DNA of 64,000 nucleotides from the NCBI GenBank assembly GCA_022496805.1, contig CM040090.1:18284001-18348000 (forward strand), in the 5' to 3' direction. This DNA comes from Pohlia nutans (Eukaryota > Streptophyta > Bryopsida > Bryales > Mniaceae). The notes under the pieces are model-generated. The model had not been told where the DNA came from and did no database searches. It was given only the letters and a program-made list of their open reading frames with translations. Below, piece by piece: positions 9,536-19,672 of the stretch (its first letter is position 1; each line of letters starts with the position of its first letter). Both the position numbers and the translations under genes were made by a program.

Positions 9536-11350
9536 TGACTGGGCATATCAATGTAGATTAAATTCTCACACCACGAAGAATTAGCGGGTAGGCTCGTGAT
9601 TTATAAGTTACATTCCACACATGGCAAACCAAACACCTGAGCAACATTCATAAGAGTATAAAATCTGGATTTTTGGCACAAGAGTATAAGTTTATAAAGT
9701 TTCCAAAGTACTTTGTAGTGTTTTTTGGTTCTGAGGGCGTGGATGTGGTGGTGATTTCATTTTAAGAGGACATGGAGCCATGTGTCCGCGTCAAGAGAGT
9801 TGCAAAGGGGGCACGTTATGAATGAGAATCGATCACGGCCAAAGAATAATTGTTTTATGGCATTTCCCATATATTGGCCAATACGAAATTTTAATAGGCA
9901 TGTTTTTTTTAGAAATCGGTGGTTGTAAATTTCTAGACATAAAGGGAGATCTATATTCCATACACCATTTCAGTAATATTCCAATTGTTGTTTCATCCTC
10001 AAGTAAACGTGGAAGTCAAAAGCGAAGATTGTATTTGCAGGCACATTTATAATACTTCCGTGTAATTTATATTGACCATAATTGTATATTTTATGCATCT
10101 GTGCAAATACAAAACGTGGAGATATTGATCTTTCTTCCAATCTTGTAAGTTTGTTCACAAATGATGCGATAATAGAATTTCAACAGATGTTATTTGGAAC
10201 ACAATAATGTAGGAATTGAACCTTTTTAAATTATATTCAAACAAAAATTACCTACATATGTTTTATTTTCTATTGTTAATTGTAAATTAGAATGCAAGAA
10301 ACCATTAATCCTTTTTACAATCTTTTCACTAATTAAAGTAAATATTGAAAGAAAAATTAATCTTTCACAACAAATACACAAATAAATAGGAGTATCATTC
10401 AATTTTTTCTTGATATTTGGCAAGATTTCCTATAGGAAATTTCTCTTTTTATTCAATGGTTTTTAAAAACATTTTTAGAACACAATTGATTTATAGTGGA
10501 ATTTTTATTGAGTTTGGATGAAATAAGTTTCATTCTTTTAAGCACTTGTATGAGAGTATTTTGAATATTTGAATTTTTTTCAATAATTTTTTTTTGTTTT
10601 AGTAATAAATGTACTATGCTTGTGATCATTTAGTATAAAAGTTATTGTTTCATCCATTTCTTTCCATTTAGTATACGGGCGTTTTTATTCAAAATACATA
10701 AGCCATTGTTGCTTTTAATTTCATTACAAGTGATGTTACTCTATCTTTAAAGATGGAAAGAGAAACATTTTTAATTTTGCCGTATTTTATTCTTTTAATA
10801 TTTGAAATACTTCGTCAATGGTTAAGTTTAATTCTTTCATTTCTAACAAGAATTTTGTAGCAACTTCATTATTCAATGAGCATTTTGACATTAATGCTTT
10901 TAGAATATTGTTAAGCTCGGAAGTCCAAAACTTTTTTTTTCTTTTCGATAATAATTTTATTTGTACTTTTCATTTTCTCATGTTTAAAAATTATACTTTC
11001 GCAGAGAAATTATCGTCTACAATTTTTTCTATTCACATTAACTTCTTATGTAGATTCATATCAATTCTATCAATTATTTTTGATTGAATATCCAATTCTA
11101 TAGATTTTTTTATTAGAGTTTGATTTCCACGTTGATGGTGATTCTTGGGTTTTTTTGTTGTTTCAATGTGGTTTCTAAATCTAAAAAGTTTGACCCATAT
11201 GCATCTGATTTTAAATTTATTAATTCAACGTCATTATTTATAATTGGTAAAATTATTGCTAAATTTTTTATTTTTTATTTCTATTGGATCAAAATGACTT
11301 AAATCATATGCTAAATGCAAGGGTTCTGATTGAAACTCACACCCTTGTAT
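9536..11350 (-). pseudogene. decayed LINE-like retrotransposon
   Basis: Its 3' part (about 9720-9990) aligns by eye with the LINE ORF at 20256-20570. The two share the words around AATTGTTTTATGGCATTTCCC / AGTTGTTTTCTAGCATTACCC and the GTGT.CGC segments, in the same minus orientation. On the minus strand further upstream, pieces such as KKFWTSELNNILKALMSK (about 10.9 kb) and an open stretch at about 11.2 kb look like the region between endonuclease and reverse transcriptase of LINEs, with many stops. No intact domain remains. The assignment rests mainly on homology to the second copy. Confidence 0.4.
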
Positions 11351-11943
11351 GTTCACAATTATTCCACTTCCATTTGACCGTATGTGAGACGCCAATTCGG
11401 CACTTGGTGTCCATAATGGTTTATTTATTTATTTAATTTAATTTATATGTGTTTGTTATTCTAAAACAAAAAATTAGTAGAGATAGTAGAATTTAGAATG
11501 GAATAACTAAATATATATTTTTAAATATATTTTAAGTTAATTGGTAATAATATCATGATATACGTGATTTTCTATGTAAAAACTGTTATTCCTCTCAACA
11601 ATGGTCAAATTTGCAGAAGATCCAAAATATATTATATTAAGAGGGATGCCTCTAATACCACGATATAATAGAAGTTGGGATATAGAAGGAAGTAGAAACT
11701 AAGTACTACTTTAGTCAAACTGTGAGTGTGTCAGTAAATTATATGAAAATTATAGTATTAAGAATTTCAAAATTAAAATGCACTCTTAAAGTATTTTACT
11801 CTTAAAAAGACTTTAAAAAAAATTATAAATTTTTTCAGTAATTCGTCAATATATATTTTAGATCCTATACAAAGTGACCAGGATTTAGAAAATTGTAAAA
11901 CAATAATTGAAGGACTCTAAAATTATTACAAAAATTAAGAAAG
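11351..11943. other. AT-rich DNA, no gene
   Basis: No coding frame or repeat of note. It forms the left flank of element D and ends in the GAAAG target duplication (11939-11943). Confidence 0.6.
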
Positions 11944-12274
11944 TGTTACGGACACGGAAATACACACAATAAATCTAAACAAGAAGTTCAGAGAGAACAT
12001 GCAAGAACTAGATTGATCAGATGAGTACACAAACAACACCAAGAGAGGTGAGCTAGAGCTCTAAGAAATGCGTTGTCGAGACTGAAGAACCCTTCAGCCT
12101 CGACTCCTATATATACTACTGGATAGGAAGCTTCTCGAGCAGCTTCTTAGAATCTATTAGAATATACTAAGAATATTCTAAGAATCTTACAGAACATTCT
12201 AAAAGAATCTTTAAAGAATATTCTATAGAATCTTCAAGGAATCTTCTAGAAGTTTCTAATGTATGTCCGTGACA
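11944..12274 (-). repeat. element D 3' LTR
   Basis: 331 bp, matching 17809-18139 except at two sites (AACATTCT versus AACCTTCT; ATTCTAT versus ATTCGAT). It carries the same TATA box (around 12108-12115) and GAAnnTTC array as the 5' LTR. Confidence 0.97.
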
Positions 12275-12290
12275 TCACCTCTCCTTCTAG
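12275..12290 (-). other. element D polypurine tract
   Basis: On the minus strand AGAAGGAGAGGTGA directly precedes the 3' LTR, the expected place for the plus-strand primer. Confidence 0.75.
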
Positions 12291-12324
12291 CTTCGAGGTC
12301 TCCGAGAAGCAATGTTGTCGCCGG

Positions 12325-12678
12325 TCAATACCATCGTAAAAAAATGAAGATTTGTCGCATGACGTCTGCAATGAACTCCAATTGTTGTTCACGAGGTAGG
12401 TGGTTCATTGGTCCTTGAAGCCAACGGTAGTGGCCTACGCCTTCCACTTCTGACCAAGCATGAACTTCCGTGTCTTCATTGTGAAATTGTCCTGCAAACA
12501 CGCCTTCTGGTAGACCATTGAAAGCAGGCTCTACCTCGAATACAATCACCAGCGATCGGTTGCTTGGTATTCTTCGTCGTCGTCGTGGTACAGGCGGTTC
12601 TTCATCTCGGGGTCGCCTTCGTGGGTTCGTTGGTTGAGATGACACGACTGGTATACTATCTATCTCTTGACTATCCAT
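12325..12678 (-). CDS. extra ORF of element D, unknown function
   Basis: An intact 117-aa frame with its own ATG lies between the integrase and the 3' LTR, where chromoviruses normally encode nothing. The N-terminal third is Ser/Pro-rich and then strongly basic (PRRRPRDEEPPVPRRRRRIP), like a nuclear-localisation or RNA-binding segment. The rest is mixed, with several aromatic residues (HAWSEVEGVGHYRWLQG). No known domain was recognised. It is the only D frame without a lesion, which may be chance given its length. Confidence 0.45.
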   Translation of the reverse strand: MDSQEIDSIPVVSSQPTNPRRRPRDEEPPVPRRRRRIPSNRSLVIVFEVEPAFNGLPEGVFAGQFHNEDTEVHAWSEVEGVGHYRWLQGPMNHLPREQQLEFIADVMRQIFIFLRWY

Positions 12679-12815
12679 GACTGCAGACCAAACTATGACT
12701 ACTTGAATAAAACTCTATTCTATCTTAGAGAAAATAACAACATCAACTATGAGTTTTAGGTAGTGTCCTCCCCTCCTTTTATACTCTTGTCTAAAGAAAC
12801 TTGAGAAAAAAGCTA

Positions 12816-14111
12816 TCATCGAGATGGCTTCGGTTTATCAGGATATCGTTGATGAAATTCCTGTACTTTTTGCGGCGCATTTGTAAGATTTTCGGCTGGC
12901 TCCCACGTTCGCTCATTAATATCGTAGCCGTACCAATGAACAAGATACTCCAACTTGCCCCACCTTCGTCGTGAATCTAGCACCTTTTCGACCTCGTATT
13001 CCTCGTGGTTCTTAATTTCAATGCTAGGTGGCGGACTTTGCACTCTTCCAGGGAAAAATGATTCTCGATAAGGCTCCAATAAAGAGACATGAAAGACTGG
13101 ATGTACCTTCATAACGGCTGGTAACTCCAAACGGTAAGCCACGGGATTGATTTGCTTCTGGACGACAAATGGTCCTAATCTGCGGTAGTCCAGCTTATCA
13201 CACGGTCGTTTAGTCTTGATATTCCGTCGGAGAAGCCATACTTTATCTCCAATCTTGAAAGTAGGTGCCTCATTCCAGAATTTATCTGCGGTCCTCTTGT
13301 AAGATTCTTGGGCGGTCCGTAATTGAAGTTTCAACGTAGCTTGAAGTTCCGACAGCTGCTTCGCAAAGCCTTCTGCTGCCGGGTTGTTATTTGCTACTGG
13401 ATTTAACAAATCAAGCTTTGGATGGTATCCATAATTGGCAAAAAACGGTGTTTGTTGAGTCGACGCATGAAGGGTGTTGTTGTAAGCAAACTCGGCAAAC
13501 GGTAGATACTTGGTCCAATTGTCTTGCTGATAGTTGATGATGCAACGTAGATACTGCTCCAAGACTTGATTCACCCGTTCTGTCTGACCGTCGGTTTGAG
13601 GATGAAAAGCCGAAGAAAGCTTGATATCCACCTTCAATATCTCAAAAAGAGATCTCCAGAACTTGGAAACAAACTGAGTTCCTCGATCCGATACAATATC
13701 ATCTGGCAAACCATGATAACGATATACATTATCAAGAAAGAATCTTGCTGTGTCCTCACTTGACGATGTCTTCTTGCAAGGAATAAAGTGCGCCATCTTT
13801 GTGAGCCGATCCACCACAACAAAGATGCTGTCGAACGAGTTTGAAGGCGGCAGGTCCGTAATGAAGTCCATGGAAACTGAAGACCATGGTCGATGCGGAA
13901 TAGGCAATGGCTGTAGAAGTCCATAGGGGCGATGCCTAGGGTTCTTGGACCTTGAACAAATATCACAAGAGAGGACAAACTCCTTCACATCCTTCCACAT
14001 TTGGGGCCACCAAAAGTCTCGCGAAATAAGCTCCAATGTCTTGTTGTATCCAAAATGACCTGCTGCTGGAAAGTCGTGGCGAGATTGGAGAACTTGAAGT
14101 CGTGTTGGTCC
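12816..14111 (-). CDS. element D integrase with C-terminal chromodomain
   Basis: Ty3/gypsy integrase: zinc-binding HHCC end (..LSCDIC at the start; its histidines lie just upstream of the stop at 14112), catalytic core with MDFITDLP, SDRGTQF and HPQTDGQTERVNQ, and the GPF/Y region (RRLGPFVVQ). A chromodomain follows (YEVEKVLD..LEYLVHWYGY..TWEPAENL). The three aromatic positions of the methyl-lysine cage (Y, W, Y) are kept, so it could read methylated histone H3 and steer insertion to heterochromatin. The first ATG is at 14036, but the domain begins earlier. In the native element this is continuous with RT/RNase H and is now split off by a TAG at 14112-14114. Confidence 0.92.
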   Translation of the reverse strand, partial: GPTRLQVLQSRHDFPAAGHFGYNKTLELISRDFWWPQMWKDVKEFVLSCDICSRSKNPRHRPYGLLQPLPIPHRPWSSVSMDFITDLPPSNSFDSIFVVVDRLTKMAHFIPCKKTSSSEDTARFFLDNVYRYHGLPDDIVSDRGTQFVSKFWRSLFEILKVDIKLSSAFHPQTDGQTERVNQVLEQYLRCIINYQQDNWTKYLPFAEFAYNNTLHASTQQTPFFANYGYHPKLDLLNPVANNNPAAEGFAKQLSELQATLKLQLRTAQESYKRTADKFWNEAPTFKIGDKVWLLRRNIKTKRPCDKLDYRRLGPFVVQKQINPVAYRLELPAVMKVHPVFHVSLLEPYRESFFPGRVQSPPPSIEIKNHEEYEVEKVLDSRRRWGKLEYLVHWYGYDINERTWEPAENLTNAPQKVQEFHQRYPDKPKPSR

Positions 14112-15047
14112 CTATGGAATATACAGTCGCTCTTCAAAATACAAAAGATCTCCCTTTACCTTGAACTTGTCATTATCGGCACACTTCTTGATCTCAAGAG
14201 CTACAAAATCTTCAATTGTCGCAGTACGTACCTGGTTGAGGAAGTCCGCATCAATTGGTACGACAGCAGTGCAAATTCTAAAATGCTCCGATTTCAACAA
14301 TGTAGCGCATTGTTGATCAAACGCTGCTTCTCCAGCTTTAGGCGCCATATACAATCTCCTCGATAATGCATCGAATAGTCCTTGTTGCTTTCCAGGCCGA
14401 TAGGTGATAACAAAGTCAAATCGCGACAACGACATATTCCACCGAGCTTGACGTCGATTCAGGACTCGAGCCGACATGAAGTACTCTAAATTTTTGTGAT
14501 CCGTATATACGGTCACCGGATGCGCAGCGCCTTCGAGAAAGTGTCGCCACTCTTGGAAAGAATCCACTATAGCAAGGAGTTCCTTATCGTGGATTTCGTA
14601 GTTGATTTCAGCGGCAGAGAACTTCCGAGAATAAAACGCAACTGGATGGAGCTTACTGTCTTCGCCCATCTGTGAAAAAACGGCTCCCAAAGCAAAATCC
14701 GAAGCATCAGTTTCCAAATAGAAGGCCTTTGCAAAGTCAGGGTGTACCAAGATTGGAGCCGTAGTAAACGTCGTCTTAAGATCTTGGAATGCCTTTTTTG
14801 CTTGAGGTCCCCATTCGAGCTTGTCCTTACAAGTCAATCGAGTGAGTGGAGCAGCGACTCGAGAATAATTCTTGATGAAGATCCGATAGAAGTTAGCAAA
14901 GCCAAGAAAACATTGTACGTCTCTAACTGTCTTCGGAACCTCCCAGGATACAATTGCTTCCACCTTCTTGGGGTCCATCTTCAAGCCATCCGTAGTTGCA
15001 ACGAACCCTAGAAATTCCATCTCCGTTTGGTGGAATAGACATTTTCC
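14112..15047 (-). pseudogene. element D RNase H and 5' part of integrase zinc finger
   Basis: The frame opens with [16 protein letters not shown] (RT thumb) and continues through RNase H (LETDASDFALGAVFSQ, HDKELLAIV, TDHKNLEYF) to a TAG at 14112-14114. Relative to the RT frame it is displaced by one base. The break lies in an A run near 15044 on the minus strand, where the expected KLEKCLF-type segment changes frame. Confidence 0.88.
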
Positions 15048-16372
15048 AACTTCGCGTAGAGTCCTCGTTCTCGTAGTTTCTCAAGAACCAAACGAACATG
15101 CTTCTTGTGTTCTTCTTCGTTCTTCGAAAATATCAGAATGTCATCGAGATAGATGACAACAAAGTCGTCAAGGTGCTCCCGAAAAATGTCATTCATCATA
15201 TGTTGGAAAACAGCCGGAGCATTGGTAAGGCCAAAATGCATGACGTTATATTCAAAATGGCCATACCTTGTACGGAAAGCTGTCTTCCACTCGTCTCCTT
15301 CCTTGATTCGTACGAGGTTGTAAGCTCCCCTAAGATCAATTTTCGTAAAGATCTCTGCACGTCCGAGCTGCTCCAAGAGACCAGAAATCAAAGGTAACGG
15401 ATAACGGTTTTTCTTAGTTATCTTATTGAGGCCTCGATAGTCCACGCACATTCGTAGAGAGCCATCCTTCTTTTTCACGAACAAAATCGGTGCCCCAGCT
15501 GACGACTTTGAGTGACGAATAAAATTCTTGGCTAGATTTTCATCAATATACTTCCGCAATTCTGCCAACTCTATTTGCGATAAGTTGTAGATTGGGCCAA
15601 AAGGTGGTTGCATTCCTTCATGAAGATCTATAGCACAGTCGTAGGGTCGATGTTTTGGTAGCATGTCAGCATTTTTCTTTTCAAAGACATCTTTGAATCC
15701 TTCATACTGCTTTGGAATAACGAAAGTTGGAGTCGCATTTTTACGAGTCGGAGTAGCAAAGATGACAAAAGGTGTATTTTGCTTGGCTTCCTTCATAAAA
15801 GCCCTTGCACCTATAAACAAAGGTTTGTTTCTAGACATTGTCTTGGCAGATTCCACCTTCAAGGAGTTTGTTGGAAATGTTACTTTTCGCAACTTCCAAT
15901 CTATTAATGGATTATATCTATCAAGCCAAGATAGTCTCAAAATGACAGGACATGAAGGGGTCTTGATAACATTAAACACAATGTTGCTCTCATGGTTTTC
16001 AAGACGTATCTTCAACGGTTTAGTTTCATGGATAACATTGCCCGAAGACAATGGTCGTCCGTCTATGACCTCTACATGGACAGGCTTTGGTTTCTTCACA
16101 AGAGGAATATTGTGAAGCTTGGTAAACTCTTCATCTATGAAGCAAGCAGATGCACCCGAGTCTAATAAAGCATTAACTTGAAGTTTTTGAATACCAAAAT
16201 GTAAAGGTACCATAAAACAATCTGAAGGTTGAGCTGAGAGGAAGGAACCTGGATTATTTTTGGATGTTGAGATGTCCAGCCGCACAGTCCCTATTGTGGC
16301 TGGGCGTCCTCGTTTTCCTGTATGCTTGTACTCCTCAGTCTTGTTGTTTGAGTCTTCTGTTTCTTCGAACAA
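15008..16372 (-). CDS. element D protease and reverse transcriptase
   Basis: The protease motif [11 protein letters not shown] is near residue 65, followed by a linker and then the Ty3/gypsy reverse transcriptase: [36 protein letters not shown], the YLDD catalytic box in [18 protein letters not shown]. The frame ends shortly after YLDD because of a frameshift. Its start overlaps the end of gag by 82 nt in the -1 frame, consistent with gag-pol expression by -1 ribosomal frameshifting in the ancestral element (inference). Confidence 0.92.
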   Translation of the reverse strand: MFEETEDSNNKTEEYKHTGKRGRPATIGTVRLDISTSKNNPGSFLSAQPSDCFMVPLHFGIQKLQVNALLDSGASACFIDEEFTKLHNIPLVKKPKPVHVEVIDGRPLSSGNVIHETKPLKIRLENHESNIVFNVIKTPSCPVILRLSWLDRYNPLIDWKLRKVTFPTNSLKVESAKTMSRNKPLFIGARAFMKEAKQNTPFVIFATPTRKNATPTFVIPKQYEGFKDVFEKKNADMLPKHRPYDCAIDLHEGMQPPFGPIYNLSQIELAELRKYIDENLAKNFIRHSKSSAGAPILFVKKKDGSLRMCVDYRGLNKITKKNRYPLPLISGLLEQLGRAEIFTKIDLRGAYNLVRIKEGDEWKTAFRTRYGHFEYNVMHFGLTNAPAVFQHMMNDIFREHLDDFVVIYLDDILIFSKNEEEHKKHVRLVLEKLRERGLYAKLENVYSTKRRWNF

Positions 16373-17340
16373 TTTGTAGCTTTATGGCCTGCCTCTCCAC
16401 AATATAAGCACAAGTTTTGTTCAAACCGTCGCTTCTTTTCTTCAGCTGTGAGGGGCTTGAAACGTACCGCATCAATTTGCATAGGTTCAGGACCTGTGGA
16501 GTGATTTTCTGGACCTTTTGAAAATACAGCAAATGCTCCCTCATTTCTCCAACCTGATCGTCTTTCTTATCGTAATTCAAAAAGGCGGTTGTCACAAATA
16601 ATTGCCTGACATATAAGTTCTTCTAAAGTATCCACTTTAGGCATAGTGATCAACAAATTTTTAACATCATCTCTCAGTCCATATCGAAATCGTGTCATAA
16701 ACGCCTTATCGTTCCAATCAAGATCACATGTAAGTTGTTGGAATTCTGCAGCATAGATTGCAGCAGAACGTGATCCTTGTCGCAAATTTTGTATCTTTAT
16801 TTCAGCTACTCCTTCTCGATCGCTATCTCCAAATGCAGCAGTAAATCTTTCCATGAAAGCCTCTAGGTTATAGAGTATTGGAGAATCCTTCTCCAATAGC
16901 GGAGCAAACCAAGAGCGAGCATTTCCTGATAAAAGAGTACCTATGAAAGCAACTTGAGTAAATCCATCTGGATAACGAGAAGGATATAGGCGTAGATAAA
17001 GCCGTACTTGTTGCACAAAACCTCGGAAATTGGTTCTTGTTCCATCAAACTTGTCTGGCATACTTGCTTTTGGTTCTTTTGTACTAGGCCTTGAATTGTC
17101 TATTAGGGTCGTGGGTGATACATGTCTTGCTTCTCTTAATCGAACAAGCTCTTGTTGTAGGCCGTGAATTTCTCGTCTAGCTTCTTCAGTCATTGGATCA
17201 ATTTGAGGCTCTTTACTTGGATTGCGAAGAAATGCGATCTCCTCCCGCACACTATTCATAAGAGCTTGAAGATCTGCAAGAGTTGCCACTCTATTTTCTA
17301 TTTGTGGCGATGCACTATCCATGGCCTGATTTATTTCCAT
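16291..17340 (-). pseudogene. element D gag (capsid and zinc knuckle)
   Basis: ATG at 17340. A predicted helical N-terminus (about residues 15-75) leads into the capsid domain (MPDKFDGTRTNFRGFVQQVR .. LRQGSRSAAIYAAEFQQL .. LDWNDKAFMTRFRYGL), the form typical of Tcn1/sushi-type elements. One in-frame TAA (16567-16569) interrupts the frame, which then continues to the CCHC zinc knuckle [14 protein letters not shown] and stops at 16291. Gag packages the RNA in cytoplasmic particles; the TAA separates capsid from the nucleic-acid-binding knuckle. Confidence 0.88.
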
Positions 17341-17793
17341 ATTAAGGAGATAAATCGATTGAAATTTAGAAAAGAAAAAGTTGTTAAATCTTTGGAGAAG
17401 ATGGTAACACTATCAATTACTAAAACTAATTTGGAGAAAAGAGAAAATAAAACACTAAAAAATCTCAGCTTTAGAGGAGGGTAATCCACGCTCTATCAAG
17501 AAGGCAAGATTCTGAAATCGATGTTAATAGTCCTTTCTATTAGCTTTGCTAAAAAGAAGGAATTAATACCAATCCAAGGGAGACTAATCTGCAACCCTTA
17601 GAACGCTTAAGTATCTTTAAAGGAAGGAGTAGTCCACTCTCTGCCTTTGAAAAACTAAGCTCTGATATTGAAATTGAGAAAATATCAGTTTAGAGGAAAG
17701 TAATCCGCAACCTCTAAAGCGCTAGAATACCTTCAAGAAGAGGGGTGATCCGCTCTCAAGCAAGAAGGATCCAGCTCTGATATTAAGATGAAA
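17341..17793 (-). other. element D 5' leader with diverged repeats
   Basis: Untranslated leader. Short diverged repeats of the type GTAATCC(A/G)C..CTCT and AAG(CT)CTCTGATATT recur at about 17478, 17580, 17640, 17700 and 17745. No coding frame. Confidence 0.5.
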
Positions 17794-17806
17794 TCAGTCT
17801 CGACAA
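17794..17806 (-). other. element D primer-binding site, self-complementary type
   Basis: On the minus strand the LTR end is followed by GT and then TTGTCGAGACTGA. No tRNA 3' end (TGG start) is present. The same 13 nt, inverted, occur inside the LTR at 17938-17950, about 30 nt after the start of the TATA box, where the transcript should begin. This is the arrangement of self-priming elements such as Tf1 and sushi-ichi, in which the RNA 5' end folds back on the primer site. Confidence 0.65.
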
Positions 17807-17808
17807 AC

Positions 17809-18139
17809 TGTTACGGACACGGAAATACACACAATAAATCTAAACAAGAAGTTCAGAGAGAACATGCAAGAACTAGATTGATCAGATGAGTACACAAACA
17901 ACACCAAGAGAGGTGAGCTAGAGCTCTAAGAAATGCGTTGTCGAGACTGAAGAACCCTTCAGCCTCGACTCCTATATATACTACTGGATAGGAAGCTTCT
18001 CGAGCAGCTTCTTAGAATCTATTAGAATATACTAAGAATATTCTAAGAATCTTACAGAACCTTCTAAAAGAATCTTTAAAGAATATTCGATAGAATCTTC
18101 AAGGAATCTTCTAGAAGTTTCTAATGTATGTCCGTGACA
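17809..18139 (-). repeat. element D 5' LTR
   Basis: 331 bp with TG...CA ends. On the minus strand it holds the heat-shock-type array (18036-18121), the TATA box (17973-17980), the predicted start region (about 17950) and then R/U5. Confidence 0.97.
17973..18121 (-). promoter_or_regulatory. element D promoter: TATA box with heat-shock-element array
   Basis: A TATATATAGG box reads on the minus strand at 17972-17980. Upstream of it are six GAAnnTTC blocks at 18036, 18057, 18081, 18093, 18104 and 18114 (first bases on the plus strand). The distal part, GAAACTTCTAGAAGATTC on the minus strand (18104-18121), is a perfect four-unit nGAAnnTTCn heat-shock element. Heat-shock-factor sites of this kind drive the heat-activated ONSEN copia element of Arabidopsis. 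Heat induction of D is inference. Confidence 0.7.
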
Positions 18140-19454
18140 GAAAGATGTTTAGAGCACCTTATACGATGTGATAAAATTTGTAGATTAATGGAGTTAGTTA
18201 GTTCTCTAATCTAAAAGGAAGGAGAACTTACCGTCATTCGACCAAACGGTCAAATTTACGGGCATTCCTAAGACTATCTAGGAGCTCAAATCGAGTGTTT
18301 CTAAATGCTATTTCACTTATTTGAACCTCAAGAATTCCAATAATAAAGCCAAGTAAGTCAAAAATATTTTTTATCAAAAGATGTAAATTTGGCTTATAAC
18401 CCTATCAAGGTAAAATGGAAGTTCCACCATTTTGATCAAAGAATTTTGGCCTTCTAAAACCATTAATGAAGTTAAATTTTGAATTAGAGCTATATTTAGT
18501 ATGTTATTAAGGTCCAACATTAAATAAGGATAAAAACGAACATACCATTGACTCCCTTCGGCATTTGGCCATCAGCCAGTCATATTATTGGAGGGGTTGA
18601 TGGAAGGAGCTAAATAATCTCAATTTTATTATCTAAATACATTCACAAATAAATTAGTCTCTAGAATTAGTAAAACAAAAGTTAGTCAAAATAGTTGTAG
18701 AATAAAACAATTTTTATTAGTATAGAATAGAAGATAAAACGAAAAGATTTATTAAAACGGCATAGGGCCTCACATAATGGATGGTACTAATTGTCTCTAC
18801 AATTATATATATATATATATATACATATATATTATTAAAATTAGTTGTAGAATAAACTGACTGTAACTGACAATTTTCTGACTGTAACTATCTTGTAAAG
18901 ATATCTGTTTCACTAAATAGGTTAAATCTTGTTATTGGTTTTACTAGTTTTATTTTTGAACAACTTATTAATTCAGATGAAATAGAGAAAAAAATCTTTA
19001 AAAAAATAATAGAAAGTAAATTTTTTAATGTTTTAAACTATAACAACTTATTTGGGGTCCCACTAAAAGCAATGAAACTAGACAAGACACTCAAAGCAAA
19101 ATGATACTAGTTTATATATATACTACCAAGACACTCAGAGGAGAATGAGACTAGTTCTTATATATATATACTACGAAGACACTTCCCACAGCCGATTATG
19201 ATATAATGACCTATAAAAGTTTGCAGTTTGAAATTTGGATTTTGAATCTTCAAAGGTCTTAATGTTCTATGTGGATTAAGGACAAATCTTTTGTTTTGCT
19301 AGATGATTTGTTAATACTGCACAACATCTAATTAAGTACTCTTACAAATGTCTTATAACAAAGATCTTGAAGATTTAAAATTGATTTCACTAGAACTAGG
19401 TAGATATAAACTTTGGTCTTCTTTTTAAGGCCGGCTTGAAGAATGAGTCAGTTC
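18140..19454. other. AT-rich DNA, no gene
   Basis: Contains a (TA)n run at about 18806-18830 and a short tandem repeat at 19083-19184. Otherwise nothing recognisable. Confidence 0.6.
19083..19184. repeat. short tandem duplication with TA-rich core
   Basis: Two units of about 50 bp, each with AAGACACTC, ATGA.ACTAGTT and a TATATATATACTAC run. Confidence 0.8.
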
Positions 19455-19672
19455 GTCTTGACAATGAGCATGTGTTCCTAGGTTGGTTGGTGAGGGACAT
19501 TGAATTGCAATTATATGGTCCAGGTTCGATTCCCGTTGAGTCCGTTTGAGCAGTTATGTGATATACATGACTTGGTGCTGCTAGTAAGTTATCATAAGGA
19601 AAGAAGTTTGCACCAACCAACTGGCTCCGTACCATCTTTTTGAGACATGTGTTTACTTAAAGCTAATAAAAA
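19455..19672 (+). mobile_element. probable tRNA-derived SINE
   Basis: An A-box-like stretch (TAGGTTGGTTGGTGAGG, about 19478) is followed 50 bp later by a perfect RNA polymerase III B box, GGTTCGATTCC (19524-19534), and the unit ends in an A-rich tail (AATAAAAAAAATACAAAAAG). This order and spacing are those of plant tRNA-derived SINEs. No complete tRNA fold is present and I did not find a clear target duplication. Confidence 0.5.

Larger units (their letters stand above)
11944..18139 (-). mobile_element. element D: Ty3/gypsy chromovirus, full length
   Basis: A 6.2-kb element with 331-bp LTRs (11944-12274 and 17809-18139), TG...CA ends and a GAAAG duplication at 11939-11943 and 18140-18144. 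By my reading the LTRs differ at two positions. Order on the minus strand is gag, zinc knuckle, protease, reverse transcriptase, RNase H, integrase, chromodomain, a small extra ORF, a purine-rich tract, then the 3' LTR. The gag (LRQGSRS..YAAEFQ type) resembles Tcn1/sushi-group chromoviruses known from fungi, fishes and non-seed plants. Coding lesions are one nonsense codon in gag, one frameshift after RT and one nonsense codon before the integrase, so it is probably not autonomous. Confidence 0.95.

Noticed and set aside
17775..17809. tRNA-Met 3'-end primer site for element D (minus-strand TATCAGAGCTGG)
   Set aside because: It lies about 25 nt from the LTR end and matches the usual TGGTATCAGAGC only in part; the adjoining 13-nt self-complementary site fits better.
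19478..19545. Functional tRNA gene
   Set aside because: Only the promoter boxes are present; a cloverleaf with acceptor and anticodon stems cannot be drawn.
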